A stretch of DNA of 64,000 nt from contig OY740774.1 of the NCBI GenBank assembly GCA_963513935.1, forward strand, positions 84,034,890-84,098,889, written 5' to 3'. The notes under the pieces are model-generated. The model saw only the letters and a list, made by a program, of their open reading frames with translations, was not told the DNA's origin and searched no databases. This DNA is from Aphrophora alni (Eukaryota > Arthropoda > Insecta > Hemiptera > Aphrophoridae). Below, in pieces: positions 32,906 through 44,410 of the stretch. The translations under genes and the position numbers were made by a program. Within the stretch, counting starts at the first letter, position 1. Every line of letters starts with the position of its first letter.

Positions 32906-33185
32906 AATAAGTAAATGAATTACCTTATCGGTGCGTCAACTAATCCTTCCGTTGATTTACAGATTACTGCAGTTTCGGGCTTCGTGAGTCCATCTCCCGA
33001 TCGTATAAAGTATTTATAAATAAAGTAGTCTACTAAATACTTAAATAAAAGTAGGATCGTATAAAGTAGTCTACTGAATAGTTTATACGATCTGAAGATG
33101 GACTCACGAAGCCCGAAACTGCAGTAATCTGTAAATCAACGGAAGGATTAGTTGACGTACCGATAAGGTAATTCATTTACTTATT
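32906..33185. mobile_element. F-family palindromic element (280 bp)
   Basis: The arms begin AATAAGTAAATGAATTACC, followed by TTATCGGT, at 32906. They are mirrored at the right end by ACCGATAAGGTAATTCATTT. Inner arm sequence includes 'caactaatccttccgttgat' and 'gcagtttcgggcttcgtgag'. The centre has 'aaagtagtctactaaata' repeats. The right arm carries an intact ribozyme-like core, while the left arm has CGGGAGA instead of CUGAAGA. Confidence 0.75.
33081..33136 (+). ncRNA. Hammerhead-ribozyme-like motif, F family
   Basis: GUUUAUA (33081-33087) pairs with UGUAAAU (33130-33136), and GAU (33089-33091) with AUC (33127-33129). Together they make a 10-bp stem I with one bulged C. CUGAAGA is at 33092-33098, with an extra U at 33099. 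Stem II is GGACU/AGCCC around CACGA with one A-C mismatch. GAAA is at 33115-33118, a CUGCAG stem III follows, then UA. Predicted cleavage is after 33126. It has the most extended stem I of the set. Confidence 0.65.
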
Positions 33186-33590
33186 GACTAACAGAATGGT
33201 TCTCTAAGTGATTGACTGACTACCTGGGTGAATGATTTAATCAATGATTGATTGACTGAACGAATAATTGATTGGCTGAATTAAACTGATTCACTAAATG
33301 AATAGTTGACTGACTGAATGAATAATTGATTGGCTTACATGACAGAATTATGATTGGTACGTTACGTACTGATTGGCCGAATAATTGATTGGCTGAATTA
33401 AACTGATTCACTAAATGAATAGTTGACTGACTGAATGGATAATTGATTGGCTTACATGACAGAATTATGATTGGTACGTTACGTACTGATTGGCCGAATA
33501 ATTGACTGGCAGATTAAATAACTAACTAACCAACTGACGAAATGAATGACTGACAAAGTAGTCGACTGAATGGTTGATGCGACTCATTTA

Positions 33591-34068
33591 TAGTCCAAAC
33601 AATGATTAATAGCAAAAGGTGTTTTGCCTACATATCCACGAACGTGCGGTGAACTCAGAATATAAAAATATTAATCCACCCCCTTCCCACGATATTTAAC
33701 TTCCCCCCAATGTAGAGGATGGAAGCGAGTACAGTATTATCATGTAAAGAAGTTATTGTCTCGCTGCACGCTATGTTTGCATATATTTTGGAAAGCCCCC
33801 GTGTACAAGGCTGGTTTAGTGTTATTTACTGCCTTGTCAAGCCTGATAAATGTTTATGTAGGAACCAGATGTTTCCATCCAGTCTTCGCGTCAACAGAGA
33901 AAGTTATGTGATGGCTAAAAAAAAAAAAAAATCTATGTAGGGATTATTCTGGAAATATCCATTTAGACGTCGCCTGGGTTCCAAAATGTGGCTTTTGGAA
34001 TTGTCCGTCGTTTTTGGAATTGCTCAATGTTAATGGATTTTAATTAAATTTGCTATTGGGGGATAATT
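33591..34068. other. No recognisable gene
   Basis: The 73-codon frame at 33719-33940 ends in a poly-A run (KKKKK) and has no known domain. Confidence 0.4.
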
Positions 34069-34069
34069 T

Positions 34070-34680
34070 TTAGGGTCCGTACATAAAACCGAGGGTCCGT
34101 ACATAAAACCGAGGGTCCTAATAATAACACGCGCGTTTCTCTACGTCTGTCTGCAAGTCGCAACCAGTCTACACAGGCATGACGTTAAATCCTATTTGTT
34201 TCTATCTTTACATTTATATTGTCCCACAAATAAGGAAAATATAGTGGTAACCTTGGGGGTATTAAGGAGCAAAACTATAGAGTTGAAATATTTTGAAAAT
34301 ATGTGAAGGGTGTGAAACAAAACTAGAGTTATCCTGATTACGAACGTTTAAGTTTATTTGACGAAAAAATTAATATGTAAGCATTAGGGCAAATTTAAAT
34401 TGTCATATCATGTCCCCTCCTAACTTGAACACGGACTACAAATCTGGAAGAAAAATATTTGGATTTGAAATTAAATTGCAATGCGAAATCATTGAAGTGT
34501 TTTGTACGATGAATACAACTTAATTTAAATAAAATAATGAGAATGAATAGTGTATAAGTTTTAAAAGCAGTTTTTGTGAAATGTGAGATTTACAATTCAA
34601 TATCTAAAAAAAAAAAATAATAATAATAAAGTTAGATTGTATTTTCATTAATTTCTCTTATAATTTCAGGCGTGTATCTT
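34070..34680 (+). repeat. R3 copy
   Basis: The start phrase is duplicated ('gggtccgtacataaaaccga' twice, 34072-34110). It then has 'tctgtctgcaagtcgcaacc', 'ttggatttgaaattaaattg' and 'gatgaatacaacttaattta', ending near 34650. Confidence 0.65.
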
Positions 34681-35480
34681 TCACACACATGAGCCTTTTT
34701 ATATTATTTTTTCGATAACTAAAAATTTGGTGTAGCTGACATAAGACAAAAAGGGGGAAAAAACAGCTGCAACGATTTTACTCATATGAAGTTTCTAAGA
34801 GCTCAAAAACAATACATGTATTGGTCGTTATCTCTAAAAATGCGCTTTGGTGAATTATTAGTAAAAGTAACAGAAAAATCGGCTTTGGGCTATAAAATAG
34901 GTATTTCTCAAATTAGTTTAGAGGCACATTTCTAAAACAAGTATTACGGTTCAGCGATAATACAAAAAACCAAAAACTTTGAACTCCGCCATTAAAGCTG
35001 AGGACATGTTTATAGCAGATACGAAGCAATTTTAGGTTCTTTTTTAAAATATTTATTCAAAAACGGGCGTCTTTGGATCGTCTTCACTTTTTGATTAAAC
35101 TAACGAAAAATTTTTTGGTGGGGAATAGAATTTGTTATTGTTTATTTGGTTTGAGGGATGGGTGAGTGAGAAAGTTTGTGCAATTTAAAAAAAACAAACT
35201 TTTATTATCAAATTTTTGGATTATGTTTGGAAGAATTAAAATATTGAGCATATCTACTACTATAGCCTATTTACTGAATGATCCATTTTAAATAGATTTT
35301 CTACCTATTACCCAACATACGGTGAACTAAAGAACTGGGTTTTACCTTAAATCCTTTCTCAGTGTAGTCTTACAATATAAATGTATTTACTGACACATGT
35401 GCAGGGAGCCTAATTTGGATTTAAGGTCATAAACCCTAAGATAATCCCTTTCTGCCACGAAACCGTTCGACAACCTAATT
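34681..35480. other. No recognisable gene
   Basis: AT-rich, with phrases like R1 ('atctctaaaaatgcgctttg'), but too diverged to call. Confidence 0.35.
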
Positions 35481-35481
35481 C

Positions 35482-35815
35482 CTTAACTTTTAATTGGACA
35501 TTTCTGAATACAATGAAAGAATTTGTCTTTAAAGGCGAACAAGAGTATACAGTAAAGACTCCTAGCCCTCAAATACTCTAATAGTATCAGGTTTGTTCGC
35601 TTCCAAGATTTATTTCTTAGAGAATGTTAGTTGTTTTAAAACTTTGTTAAAATTCCACCAGTCGCAAATATTTCCCAGTTTTAATTTTGTTCTCCTTGTT
35701 TACAGGGGAGTAATTTCTCTCACCCCACATAATAAAAAAAGAAAGAGCATAAAACAAAGACCCCGAGTCCTGGAATACTTCTAATAGTGTTAGGGCTGGA
35801 AGTATAGCTGGTCAG
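35482..35815 (-). repeat. R2 head-to-tail pair, copy 1
   Basis: Nearly identical over 300 bp to 43695-44010. Contains two reversed R2 tails ('tactctaatagtatcagg' and 'tacttctaatagtgttagg') separated by 'tttcttagagaatgttagtt' and 'caaatatttcccagttttaa'. The frame at 35593-35784 is an artefact. Confidence 0.6.
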
Positions 35816-36394
35816 GAGAGACCTTTTGTGTGTAAAATTCTTTATTTTTGAACGCAGTTTCACCACATCCTGTACATAACTCTAGTACGGAGCTATCCAA
35901 CCATGCCAAACGCCTTTCTACTTGATCTAGAAGCCGAAATAAACACTATATTAAAAAATTTGCTCAACAACAAGTATGTATTAGAAATAGTAGTCTACTA
36001 TAGACTATGTACCTAGCGCCTGCAATTGTAATGATGCAACAATTTATGTAAATTGTGTGTTGCAATTGCCTACCCTTAGTAATCGCATGTAGTGGTACCT
36101 TTATAGTGCTAAATTAATAAATTTTAAAAATAAATTAATATGCTTAATAACTGTAGTAGTTATAAGATCTAGTTCGAGTATAGTGAAATGGGCATCGATC
36201 ATGATTAATAGAATACTTGTTGTTTCCAGTTCAGAATTTTAACAGTATTGGATAATTATTTGTGTTATTATTTCATCAAAGCACTGCAATATCTACATTC
36301 ATCAGAAATATCAACTTAAATCAAAATATGGATTGTTAGTATTAAATGAACACGCAGTTTTAAAATAATGACGAAGTCCGAAGTTTATGTTGGC
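35816..36394. other. No recognisable gene
   Basis: AT-rich sequence. Nothing supported. Confidence 0.4.
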
Positions 36395-36397
36395 ATC

Positions 36398-36565
36398 AAA
36401 AAGTTGAACCTGTTGTTTACTTCACCTGTTGAACCTGTTATAATTGTTGGTTTACTTCACCTGTTGAACCTGTTGTAATTGTTGGTTTACTTCACCTGTT
36501 GAACCTGTTGTAATTGTTGGTTTACTTCACCTGTTGAACCTGTTGTAATTGTTGGTTTACTTCAC
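36398..36565 (+). repeat. 35-bp tandem repeat, four to five units
   Basis: The unit is CTGTTGAACCTGTTGTAATT then GTTGGTTTACTTCAC. A shortened first unit (lacking TAATTGTTGGT) precedes four near-identical 35-bp units. Confidence 0.9.
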
Positions 36566-36666
36566 GATTCAATGTCATTCGAATTTTCTCGTCTCGACCA
36601 GTGAGAGTTCCACGGTTTCCACGCATCCTACATGCGGCCAGCATTTTGTTTTATCTTAGTTCCCAC

Positions 36667-37390
36667 GCAATTATCACACAATAACAATAAGCCATATAAA
36701 CCCTTACCTTTTGCGAAATGTAAGCAATCAATTACAAATAAAGTAACTGTATGTACAGTTGTCGATAACTTTTGCAAGATACAAAAATTCAGAGCCAATT
36801 ATCACACAATAACAATAAGCCATATAAACCCTTACCTTTTGCGAAATGTAAGCAATCAATTACAAATAAAGTAACTGGATGTACAGTTGTCGATAACTTT
36901 TGCAAGATACAAAAATTCAGAGCCAATTATCACACAATAACAACAAGCCATATAAACCCTTACCTTTTGCGAAATGTAAGCAATCAATTACAAATAAAGT
37001 AACTGTATGTACAGTTGTCGATAACTTTTGCAAGATACAAAAATTCAGAGCCAATTATCACACAATAACAATAAGCCATATAAACCCTTACCTTTTGCGA
37101 AATGTAAGCAATCAATTACAAATAAAGTAAACTCTCTACTGTATGTACAGTTGTCGATAACTTTTGCAAGATAAAAAATTCAGAGCCAATTATCACACAA
37201 TAACAATAAGCCATATAAACGGTTTAGTTTTGCTAAATGTAAGCAATCAATTACAAATAAAGTAAACTCTCTACTGTATGTACAGTTGTCGATAACTTTT
37301 GCAAGATACAAAAATTCAGAGCCAATTATCACACAATAACAATAAGCCATATAAACGGTTTAGTTTTGCTAAATGTAAGCAATCAATTAC
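36667..37390 (+). repeat. 128-136 bp tandem repeat, about five and a half units
   Basis: Units start at CAATTATCACACAATAACAA: 36668, 36796, 36924, 37052, 37187 and 37323. The first spacings are 128 bp and the last two 135-136 bp, because 'actctct' is inserted. Each unit has 'ttttgcgaaatgtaagcaat' and 'tgtacagttgtcgataactt'. The three 76-80 codon overlapping frames at 36632-37130 are the array read in shifting frames and are not genes. The 'gcga-atgtaagcaatcaat' part is shared with the next array. Confidence 0.9.
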
Positions 37391-40310
37391 AACACAACGT
37401 AAATTCCCACAAATAAGGTAACCTAAAAATATTTTAAAACAGCTGTTATAAATTCTCAAACAAAACAACTAAATGGAACGTATTTGAGCAATTAAACAGT
37501 TAAATTTTGCGAGATGTAAGCAATCAATCACAACACAACGCGAATCCCAACAAATAGAGTTAGCGCTATATAAACCAACCTAAAAATAAATTAAAACAGC
37601 TGTTATAAATTCTCAAACAAAACAACTAAATGGAACGTTTTTGAGTATTTAAACAGTTAAATTTTGCGAGATGTAAGCAATCAATCACAACACAACGCGA
37701 ATCCCACAAATAGAGTTAGCGCTATATAAACCAACCTAAAAATAAATTAAAACAGCTGTTATAAATTCTCAAACAAAACAACTAAATGGAACGTATTTGA
37801 GCATTTAAACAGTTAAATTTTGCGAGATGTAAGCAATCAATCACAACACAACGCGAATCCCACAAATAGAGTTAGCGCTATATAAACCAACCTAAAAATA
37901 AATTAAAACAGCTGTTATAAATTCTCAAACAAAACAACTAAATGGAACGTATTTGAGAATTTAAACAGTTAAATTTTGCGAGATGTAAGCAATCAATCAC
38001 AACACAACGCGAATCCCACAAATAGAGTTAGCGCTATATAAACCAACCTAAAAATAAATTAAAACAGCTGTTATAAATTCTCAAACAAAACAACTAAATG
38101 GAACGTATTTGAGAATTTAAACAGTTAAATTTTGCGAGATGTAAGCAATCAATCACAACACAACGCGAATCCCACAAATAGAGTTAGTACTATATAAACC
38201 AACCTAAAAATAAATTAAAACAGCTGTTATAAATTCTCAAACAAAACAACTAAATGGAACGTATTTGAGCATTTAAACAGTTAAATTTTGCGAGATGTAA
38301 GCAATCAATCACAACACAACGCGAATCCCACAAATAGAGTTAGCGCTATATAAACCAACCTAAAAATAAATTAAAACAGCTGTTATAAATTCTCAAACAA
38401 AACAACTAAATGGAACGTATTTGAGCATTTAAACAGTTAAATTTTGCGAGATGTAAGCAATCAATCACAACACAACGCGAATCCCACAAATAGAGTTAGT
38501 ACTATATAAACCAACCTAAAAATAAATTAAAACAGCTGTTATAAATTCTCAAACAAAACAACTAAATGGAACGTATTTGAGCATTTAAACAGTTAAATTT
38601 TGCGAGATGTAAGCAATCAATCACAACACAACGCGAATCCCACAAATAGAGTTAGCGCTATATAAACCAACCTAAAAATAAATTAAAACAGCTGTTATAA
38701 ATTCTCAAACAAAACAACTAAATGGAACGTATTTGAGAATTTAAACAGTTAAATTTTGCGAGATGTAAGCAATCAATCACAACACAACGCGAATCCCACA
38801 AATAGAGTTAGTACTATATAAACCAACCTAAAAATAAATTAAAACAGCTGTTATAAATTCTCAAACAAAACAACTAAATGGAACGTATTTGAGCATTTAA
38901 ACAGTTAAATTTTGCGAGATGTAAGCAATCAATCACAACACAACGCGAATCCCACAAATAGAGTTAGTACTATATAAACCAACCTAAAAATAAATTAAAA
39001 CAGCTGTTATAAATTCTCAAACAAAACAACTAAATGGAACGTATTTGAGCATTTAAACAGTTAAATTTTGCGAGATGTAAGCAATCAATCACAACACAAC
39101 GCGAATCCCACAAATAGAGTTAGCGCTATATAAACCAACCTAAAAATAAATTAAAACAGCTGTTATAAATTCTCAAACAAAACAACTAAATGGAACGTAT
39201 TTGAGAATTTAAACAGTTAAATTTTGCGAGATGTAAGCAATCAATCACAACACAACGCGAATCCCACAAATAGAGTTAGCGCTATATAAACCAACCTAAA
39301 AATAAATTAAAACAGCTGTTATAAATTCTCAAACAAAACAACTAAATGGAACGTATTTGAGAATTTAAACAGTTAAATTTTGCGAGATGTAAGCAATCAA
39401 TCACAACACAACGCGAATCCCACAAATAGAGTTAGCGCTATATAAACCAACCTAAAAATAAATTAAAACAGCTGTTATAAATTCTCAAACAAAACAACTA
39501 AATGGAACGTATTTGAGAATTTAAACAGTTAAATTTTGCGAGATGTAAGCAATCAATCACAACACAACGCGAATCCCACAAATAGAGTTAGCGCTATATA
39601 AACCAACCTAAAAATAAATTAAAACAGCTGTTATAAATTCTCAAACAAAACAACTAAATGGAACGTATTTGAGAATTTAAACAGTTAAATTTTGCGAGAT
39701 GTAAGCAATCAATCACAACACAACGCGAATCCCACAAATAGAGTTAGCGCTATATAAACCAACCTAAAAATAAATTAAAACAGCTGTTATAAATTCTCAA
39801 ACAAAACTACTAAATGGAACGTATTTGAGCATTTAAACAGTTAAATTTTGCGAGATGTAAGCAATCAATCACAACACAGCGCGAATCCCCACAAATAGAG
39901 TTAGCGCTATATAAACCAACCTAAAAATAAATTAAAACAGCTGTTATAAATTCTCAAACAAAACTACTAAATGGAACGTATTTGAACATTTAAATAGTTA
40001 AATTTTGCGAGATGTAAGCAATCAATCACAACACAACGCGAATCCCAACAAATAGAGTTAGCGCTATATAAACCAACCTAAAAATAAATTAAAACAGCTG
40101 TTATAAATTCTCAAACAAAACAACTAAATAAAACGTATTTGAGAATTTAAACTCTTCAATTTTGCGAGATGTAAGCAATCAATCACAACACAACGCGAAT
40201 CCCAACAAATAGAGTTAGTACTATATAAACCAACCTAAAAATAAATTAAAACAGCTGTTATAAATTCTCAAACAAAACAATAAAATAAAACGTAATAATT
40301 AAGAATTTAT
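37391..40310 (+). repeat. 156-bp satellite, about 18-19 units
   Basis: The GCGAGATGTAAGC landmark recurs from 37509 every 156 bp (37666, 37822, 37978, 38134 ... 39850), and at 157 bp near both edges (40007, 40164). Each unit holds AACAGCTGTTATAAATTCTC, 'aacaactaaatggaacgt', 'acacaacgcgaatcccaca' and either TAGCGCTA or TAGTACTA. The central units are almost identical and the edge units more diverged, as expected from unequal exchange. No conserved ORF. It is flanked on the right by the unique 3' part of element R6. Confidence 0.95.
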
Positions 40311-40545
40311 AACAGCTGTTTCAAATTATTTTTGTTGCGACCCATAGCAGACGTGCTATTTAAATGACAATTTATTACAAAATAAGTGTTTCCAAGGTAA
40401 ATTAATAATTTTCCTATATCTGCAGGTAAACATTGTTTCATATGACACTTAAATCATTAAAATCGGCCTTATAGTGAAGAAATACGCGAGTGTCGCAAAA
40501 TTCCTTTTGGGAATTAAATATAAGATTTTTATTAATTTCTCACTT
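40311..40545 (+). mobile_element. 3' part of element R6 beside the satellite
   Basis: 'tatctgcaggtaaacattg', 'atgacacttaaatcattaaa' and the AATTCC-TTTTG-GGAATT hairpin match 20320-20440 in order. So the array sits inside an R6 element. Confidence 0.6.
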
Positions 40546-40849
40546 TTACGCGATTTAATACAGCTTTAAAAATTTGTAGGTTTTGATATCCAAACGTGAT
40601 TTCTATGATAAATAAACTTTACAAAAAACAATACACGAACTTTCATCGATAATTGTCAGTCAAAATGTGAACGTGGATTAAGACAAAAAATAATATATAT
40701 TGAAATAGTTTTAAACTTGTTTAGCTTGTGGTATAAACGAGTCATTTCTATAAATAATCATGTCTTCTTAAAATCGAGTTTTTAATAACGGGGGTTAAGG
40801 TTAGTTTTTGTTTTTTGCCAATTATTCCTGCACAGTTTTGTGTGTGAGA

Positions 40850-41195
40850 ATTTCCTCACTGGTGAAATTTATCTCACATTTCACTAAAATTAAAGTGAAA
40901 TTAAGTGTCGATTTTGAAAAATTACATCTTTGGAGAGGTGGCGACCAAAACGTTTTGTTTTGACTTTACTAAAATTTGATGAAAATCGGTAAATACGATT
41001 TGAGAAAATCATAATTTTGTGCTTTTCTTATGACAGCTCCAAATTTTGAGTTTATAAAAAAATGTTCCGAGATATGACCAAAATATGTCCACATATCATA
41101 TTTCATTAAAATCCACTCCGCCTACACGAAAGGGTAGATTTTGGGCGCTCTTACTAAAGACAGACGATAGACATCATTTAAAAATCACTTCGAGG
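40850..41195 (+). repeat. R1 copy
   Basis: 'cacatttcactaaaattaaa', 'gaggtggcgaccaaaacgtt', 'aaaatttgatgaaaatcggt' and 'cagctccaaattttgagttt' are in R1 order. Continues to 'gaaagggtagattttgggcg'. Confidence 0.55.
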
Positions 41196-41444
41196 GGACG
41201 CCAAAACGAATATATCGGCAAATAACTTGACATTGCTGTTTTGACTCGTCACATAAGCTTATCTATCCTACGCATTAAGTGCAAACATTAAAAAAAAACT
41301 ACAATAATATATCTAGCCGAAATATAAGTTTCGACATATCAACAGCGATTCTTAAATGTGTACAATGAGAGGATATTTGTACTATTTTTTACAAAGAAAA
41401 TAGTATTTAAATACCGTAAACAATAAATTAAGAGGGCAATGCTT

Positions 41445-42270
41445 CCATTAAAAAGTATTCATGTTATTCTTTAGTAAGACCGTATCTTACTGTCGCGAGG
41501 ACATCGAAAAGCGTCCTCACTAAATCACTATTTGCACAAGTAACGTTTGATTATAAAGTGACTACTACATACGCAATAAGGATGTGGTTTTCCCTACTCG
41601 ACTTTACAGTAAAAAGCGGCAAGATAGTAAATAGGCTATTAAATTAAGAAGCAATAATGATTACTAAAGAATATTCATGTTATTCTTTAGTAAGAGCGCA
41701 TCTTACTGTCGCGAGGACATCGAAAGTCGTCCTCACTAAAACATTATTTGCACAAGTAACGTGTGATTATAAAGTGACTACTACATACGCAATAAGGATG
41801 TGGTTTTCTGTACTCGACTTTACAGTAAAAAGCGGCAAGATAGAAAATAGGCTATTAAATTAAGAAGCAATAATGATTACTAAAGAATATTCATGTTATT
41901 GTTTAGTAAGAGCGCATCTTACTGTCGCGAGGACATCGAAAAGCGTCCTCACTAAATCGCTATTTGCTCAATTAACGTTTGATTATAAAGTGACTACTAC
42001 ATACGCAATAAGGATTTGGTTTTCTGTACTCGACTTTACAGTAAAAAGCGCCAAGATAGTAAATAGGCTATTAAATTAAGAAGCAATGCAACCGTTATAG
42101 AGTATAAATGTTATTCTTTAGTAAGAGCACATCTTACTGTCGCGAGGACATCGAAAAGCGTCCTCACTAAAACACTATTTGCACAAGTAACGTTTGATTA
42201 TAAAGTGATTACTACATTCACAATAAGGATGTGGTTTTCCGTACTGGACTTTACAGTAAAAAGCGACAAA
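41445..42270 (+). repeat. 216-bp tandem repeat, four units
   Basis: The landmark TTTAGTAAG recurs near 41471, 41687, 41903 and 42118 (216, 216 and 215 bp). Each unit has 'tcttactgtcgcgaggacat', 'gcgtcctcactaaa' and 'gacttttacagtaaaaagcg'-like text. Units 2 and 3 each hold a 68-codon frame (41657-41863 and 41873-42079) with about eight replacements between them. Units 1 and 4 do not keep the start, so coding is unlikely. Confidence 0.9.
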
Positions 42271-43690
42271 CGCGTTGGTGGGCTTTGTTGTTTTGGTAGC
42301 GCTGTCAATTAATTAACGGATCGTTTAATGGTGTTTGTTTACAGGTAATGGGATTTCCTAATATAGAATAATAAGATTTACTAAAATACAGGTAATGGGA
42401 AAGCTAATAGTTAATCTCGGTAATTATTAGACTATTACATGACCAGTAAGTAATCATCAACACTGTGTTATTGCGTATTGTTCGTTATTTTAGTTGTGTG
42501 TCTGTAATGTTTCTGTCGCCAGTAGTCATGAATCATGAACGTTTTAAAATATTTTAGTAATTAAGGTATATTTCACTAAATTGATTAATGATTTCAATTA
42601 TTTTTTGTGAAATGTAAATAATAAGAGACAAATGTAACTCGACAGATAACCGTGTTACAAAAACAGGCTATTTTAGTTTTTTGTCGATAACTGGATATTT
42701 TTTAGAGGTACAGATAAAGCAATCAGTAAAAAGTATTTTGTTCGTCATTAAAATACGATATTTTTTGTGCCTTGTGAATTTTTTGTAAAGTTAACAAGAT
42801 AAGAGGCGTTAAAAATTTCGAACGGTCGCCATTTTAAAATATTTGAAATGAAGTTTGTTTTGGTTGGTACACATGTAAAACCGTTACATTACATGCCTGT
42901 TGTATACAAAATCTTAACTCAAAATCTATTTACATAGTTATAACGGCTTTTATAAAAACAAAATGGCGAATAATCGGACCTGTGTTTTATGATTTTTTTT
43001 TTTACTTGGTGTTCCTGAAACGCTCTGTATATTGATGACATTCTATAGCAATTGAAAAGCGAGATACAACTCCCAGTTGAGGAATGCTTAAATAGGCCTA
43101 CAATAATCTGAAGATAGAATCTTCAACACATCACTCTGTAAGGAAAATAACTTAATATAAGGAAAGAAAACAAAGGTTATGACTTTTAATAGGAATTTTC
43201 AGTACGTACAAAAACAATTCTTGATGATTTGCCAATAGAACAGCTGTTTAACTTTCTGGGTTGTGATGTCAGTTATGAATACGATGATGTTGTAACTAAC
43301 AAATTGCATTAAATAATGTGTAGAACATTAGGTAATAAAACAAAAAGTTAAGTTTTATGAGGTAATGGCTGCACCAGTATTGGGGGTGGACGTTGACTTG
43401 GCGAGACAGAGAATAACAGCTGAGATGAACATTTGGCATTTCTGTATTGATACGAACCTATCCTTTTTTTGTATATCGAACAAGAATTAATAAGAATTTA
43501 ATAAGAATTAAATATACTGCAATTAGTATTGTTATATATATTTAAAATCTAACCTAACCTATTTGTGGTGATTCTTGCTACCACAAATCTGTTAGTCAAT
43601 TTTGTTCACCAAAAACTCGAATAGGTTAGGTTAGGTCTGAATAGTTTTATATGCCTGAATATATAACATAACCTATTATAAATAACCTAT
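42271..43690. other. No recognisable gene; possible MITE interior
   Basis: 42800-43030 contains 'ggtcgccattttaaaatatt' and ends 'ctgaaacgctctgtata', like one end of the CAGGGTG element group. No matching left end was found. At 43548-43640, CTAACCTAACCTATTTGTG is mirrored by AATAGGTTAGGTTAGG, an inverted pair of short TTAGG-type repeats. Confidence 0.4.
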
Positions 43691-43691
43691 A

Positions 43692-44035
43692 ATTCCTTAA
43701 CTTTTAATTGGCTATTTCTGAATACAATGAAAGAATTTGTCTTTAAAGGCGAACAAGAGTATACAGTAAAGACTCCTAGCCCTCGAATACTCTAATAGTA
43801 TCAGGTTTGTTCGCTTCCACGATGCAATTTATTTCTTAGAGAATGTTAGTTGTTTTAAAACTTTGTTAAAATTCCACCACTCGCAAATATTTCCCAGTTT
43901 TAATTTTGTTCTCGTTGTTTAAAGGCGAAAAATTTCTCCGCCATCCCCACATTATAAAAAAGAAAGAGCATAAATAAATACCCCCAGTCCTGGAATACTC
44001 TAATAGTGTCAAGCTAGTTCGCTTCCTCGGTGCAA
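43692..44035 (-). repeat. R2 head-to-tail pair, copy 2
   Basis: Nearly identical to 35482-35800 (see there), with a small insertion 'gatgca' near 43821 and divergence after 43925. Confidence 0.6.
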
Positions 44036-44139
44036 TTTATTTCTTAGAGAATGTTAGTATACAAGATGATTTATTTTGCCGGACCTCTATTGGTCCTCCT
44101 TATGTCTGCTAATTGTTTAATTTCCTACCGGGATCTCTA

Positions 44140-44410
44140 TTTTTTATTGTGTTGTCGGATTTCGTGCAAAATTTTAAATCTCTGTTATTCTTGGTTATTT
44201 TTTGATAAATCTACTCGTTTATTAGTAATGGGCGCTTAAAGTTTCCAACATTTGACGTTTGAAGATTTTTAAAGGAGGCGATTTTCCACACTTCCCATTG
44301 TTGAATCAATGTAAAAATGTAAGTAGGTATAGTCTAAGATGTTATGTAGGAATTTAAATACTGTAAATCAAATAATTTCTGCAACAAATTAAAACTTGCT
44401 AGAATCCAGT
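44140..44410 (+). repeat. R5 copy
   Basis: 'ttttttgataaatctactcg', 'gtttccaacatttgacg', 'cttcccattgttgaatcaat' and 'gtaagtaggtatagtctaag' match 17000-17150. Confidence 0.55.

Larger units (their letters stand above)
31540..33590 (+). repeat. Degenerate (TGAN)n tetranucleotide tract with insertions
   Basis: Long runs of TGAC, TGAA and TGAT words fill 31540-31780, 32495-32870 and 33185-33590. The tract is interrupted by the PLE fragment (31815-32501) and the ribozyme palindrome (32906-33185). A 117-bp segment is duplicated in tandem at 33271-33504. Stop codons occur in every frame. Confidence 0.75.

Noticed and set aside
36632..37130. Three overlapping 76-80 codon frames with near-identical proteins
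   Set aside because: They are the 128-bp array read in shifting frames. The period is not a multiple of three and the 'proteins' are just the monomer.
43105..43135. CTGAAGAT near 43108 as a further hammerhead
   Set aside because: It is followed by AGAATCTTCAACA, a simple short palindrome, and there is no GAAA box or stem III.
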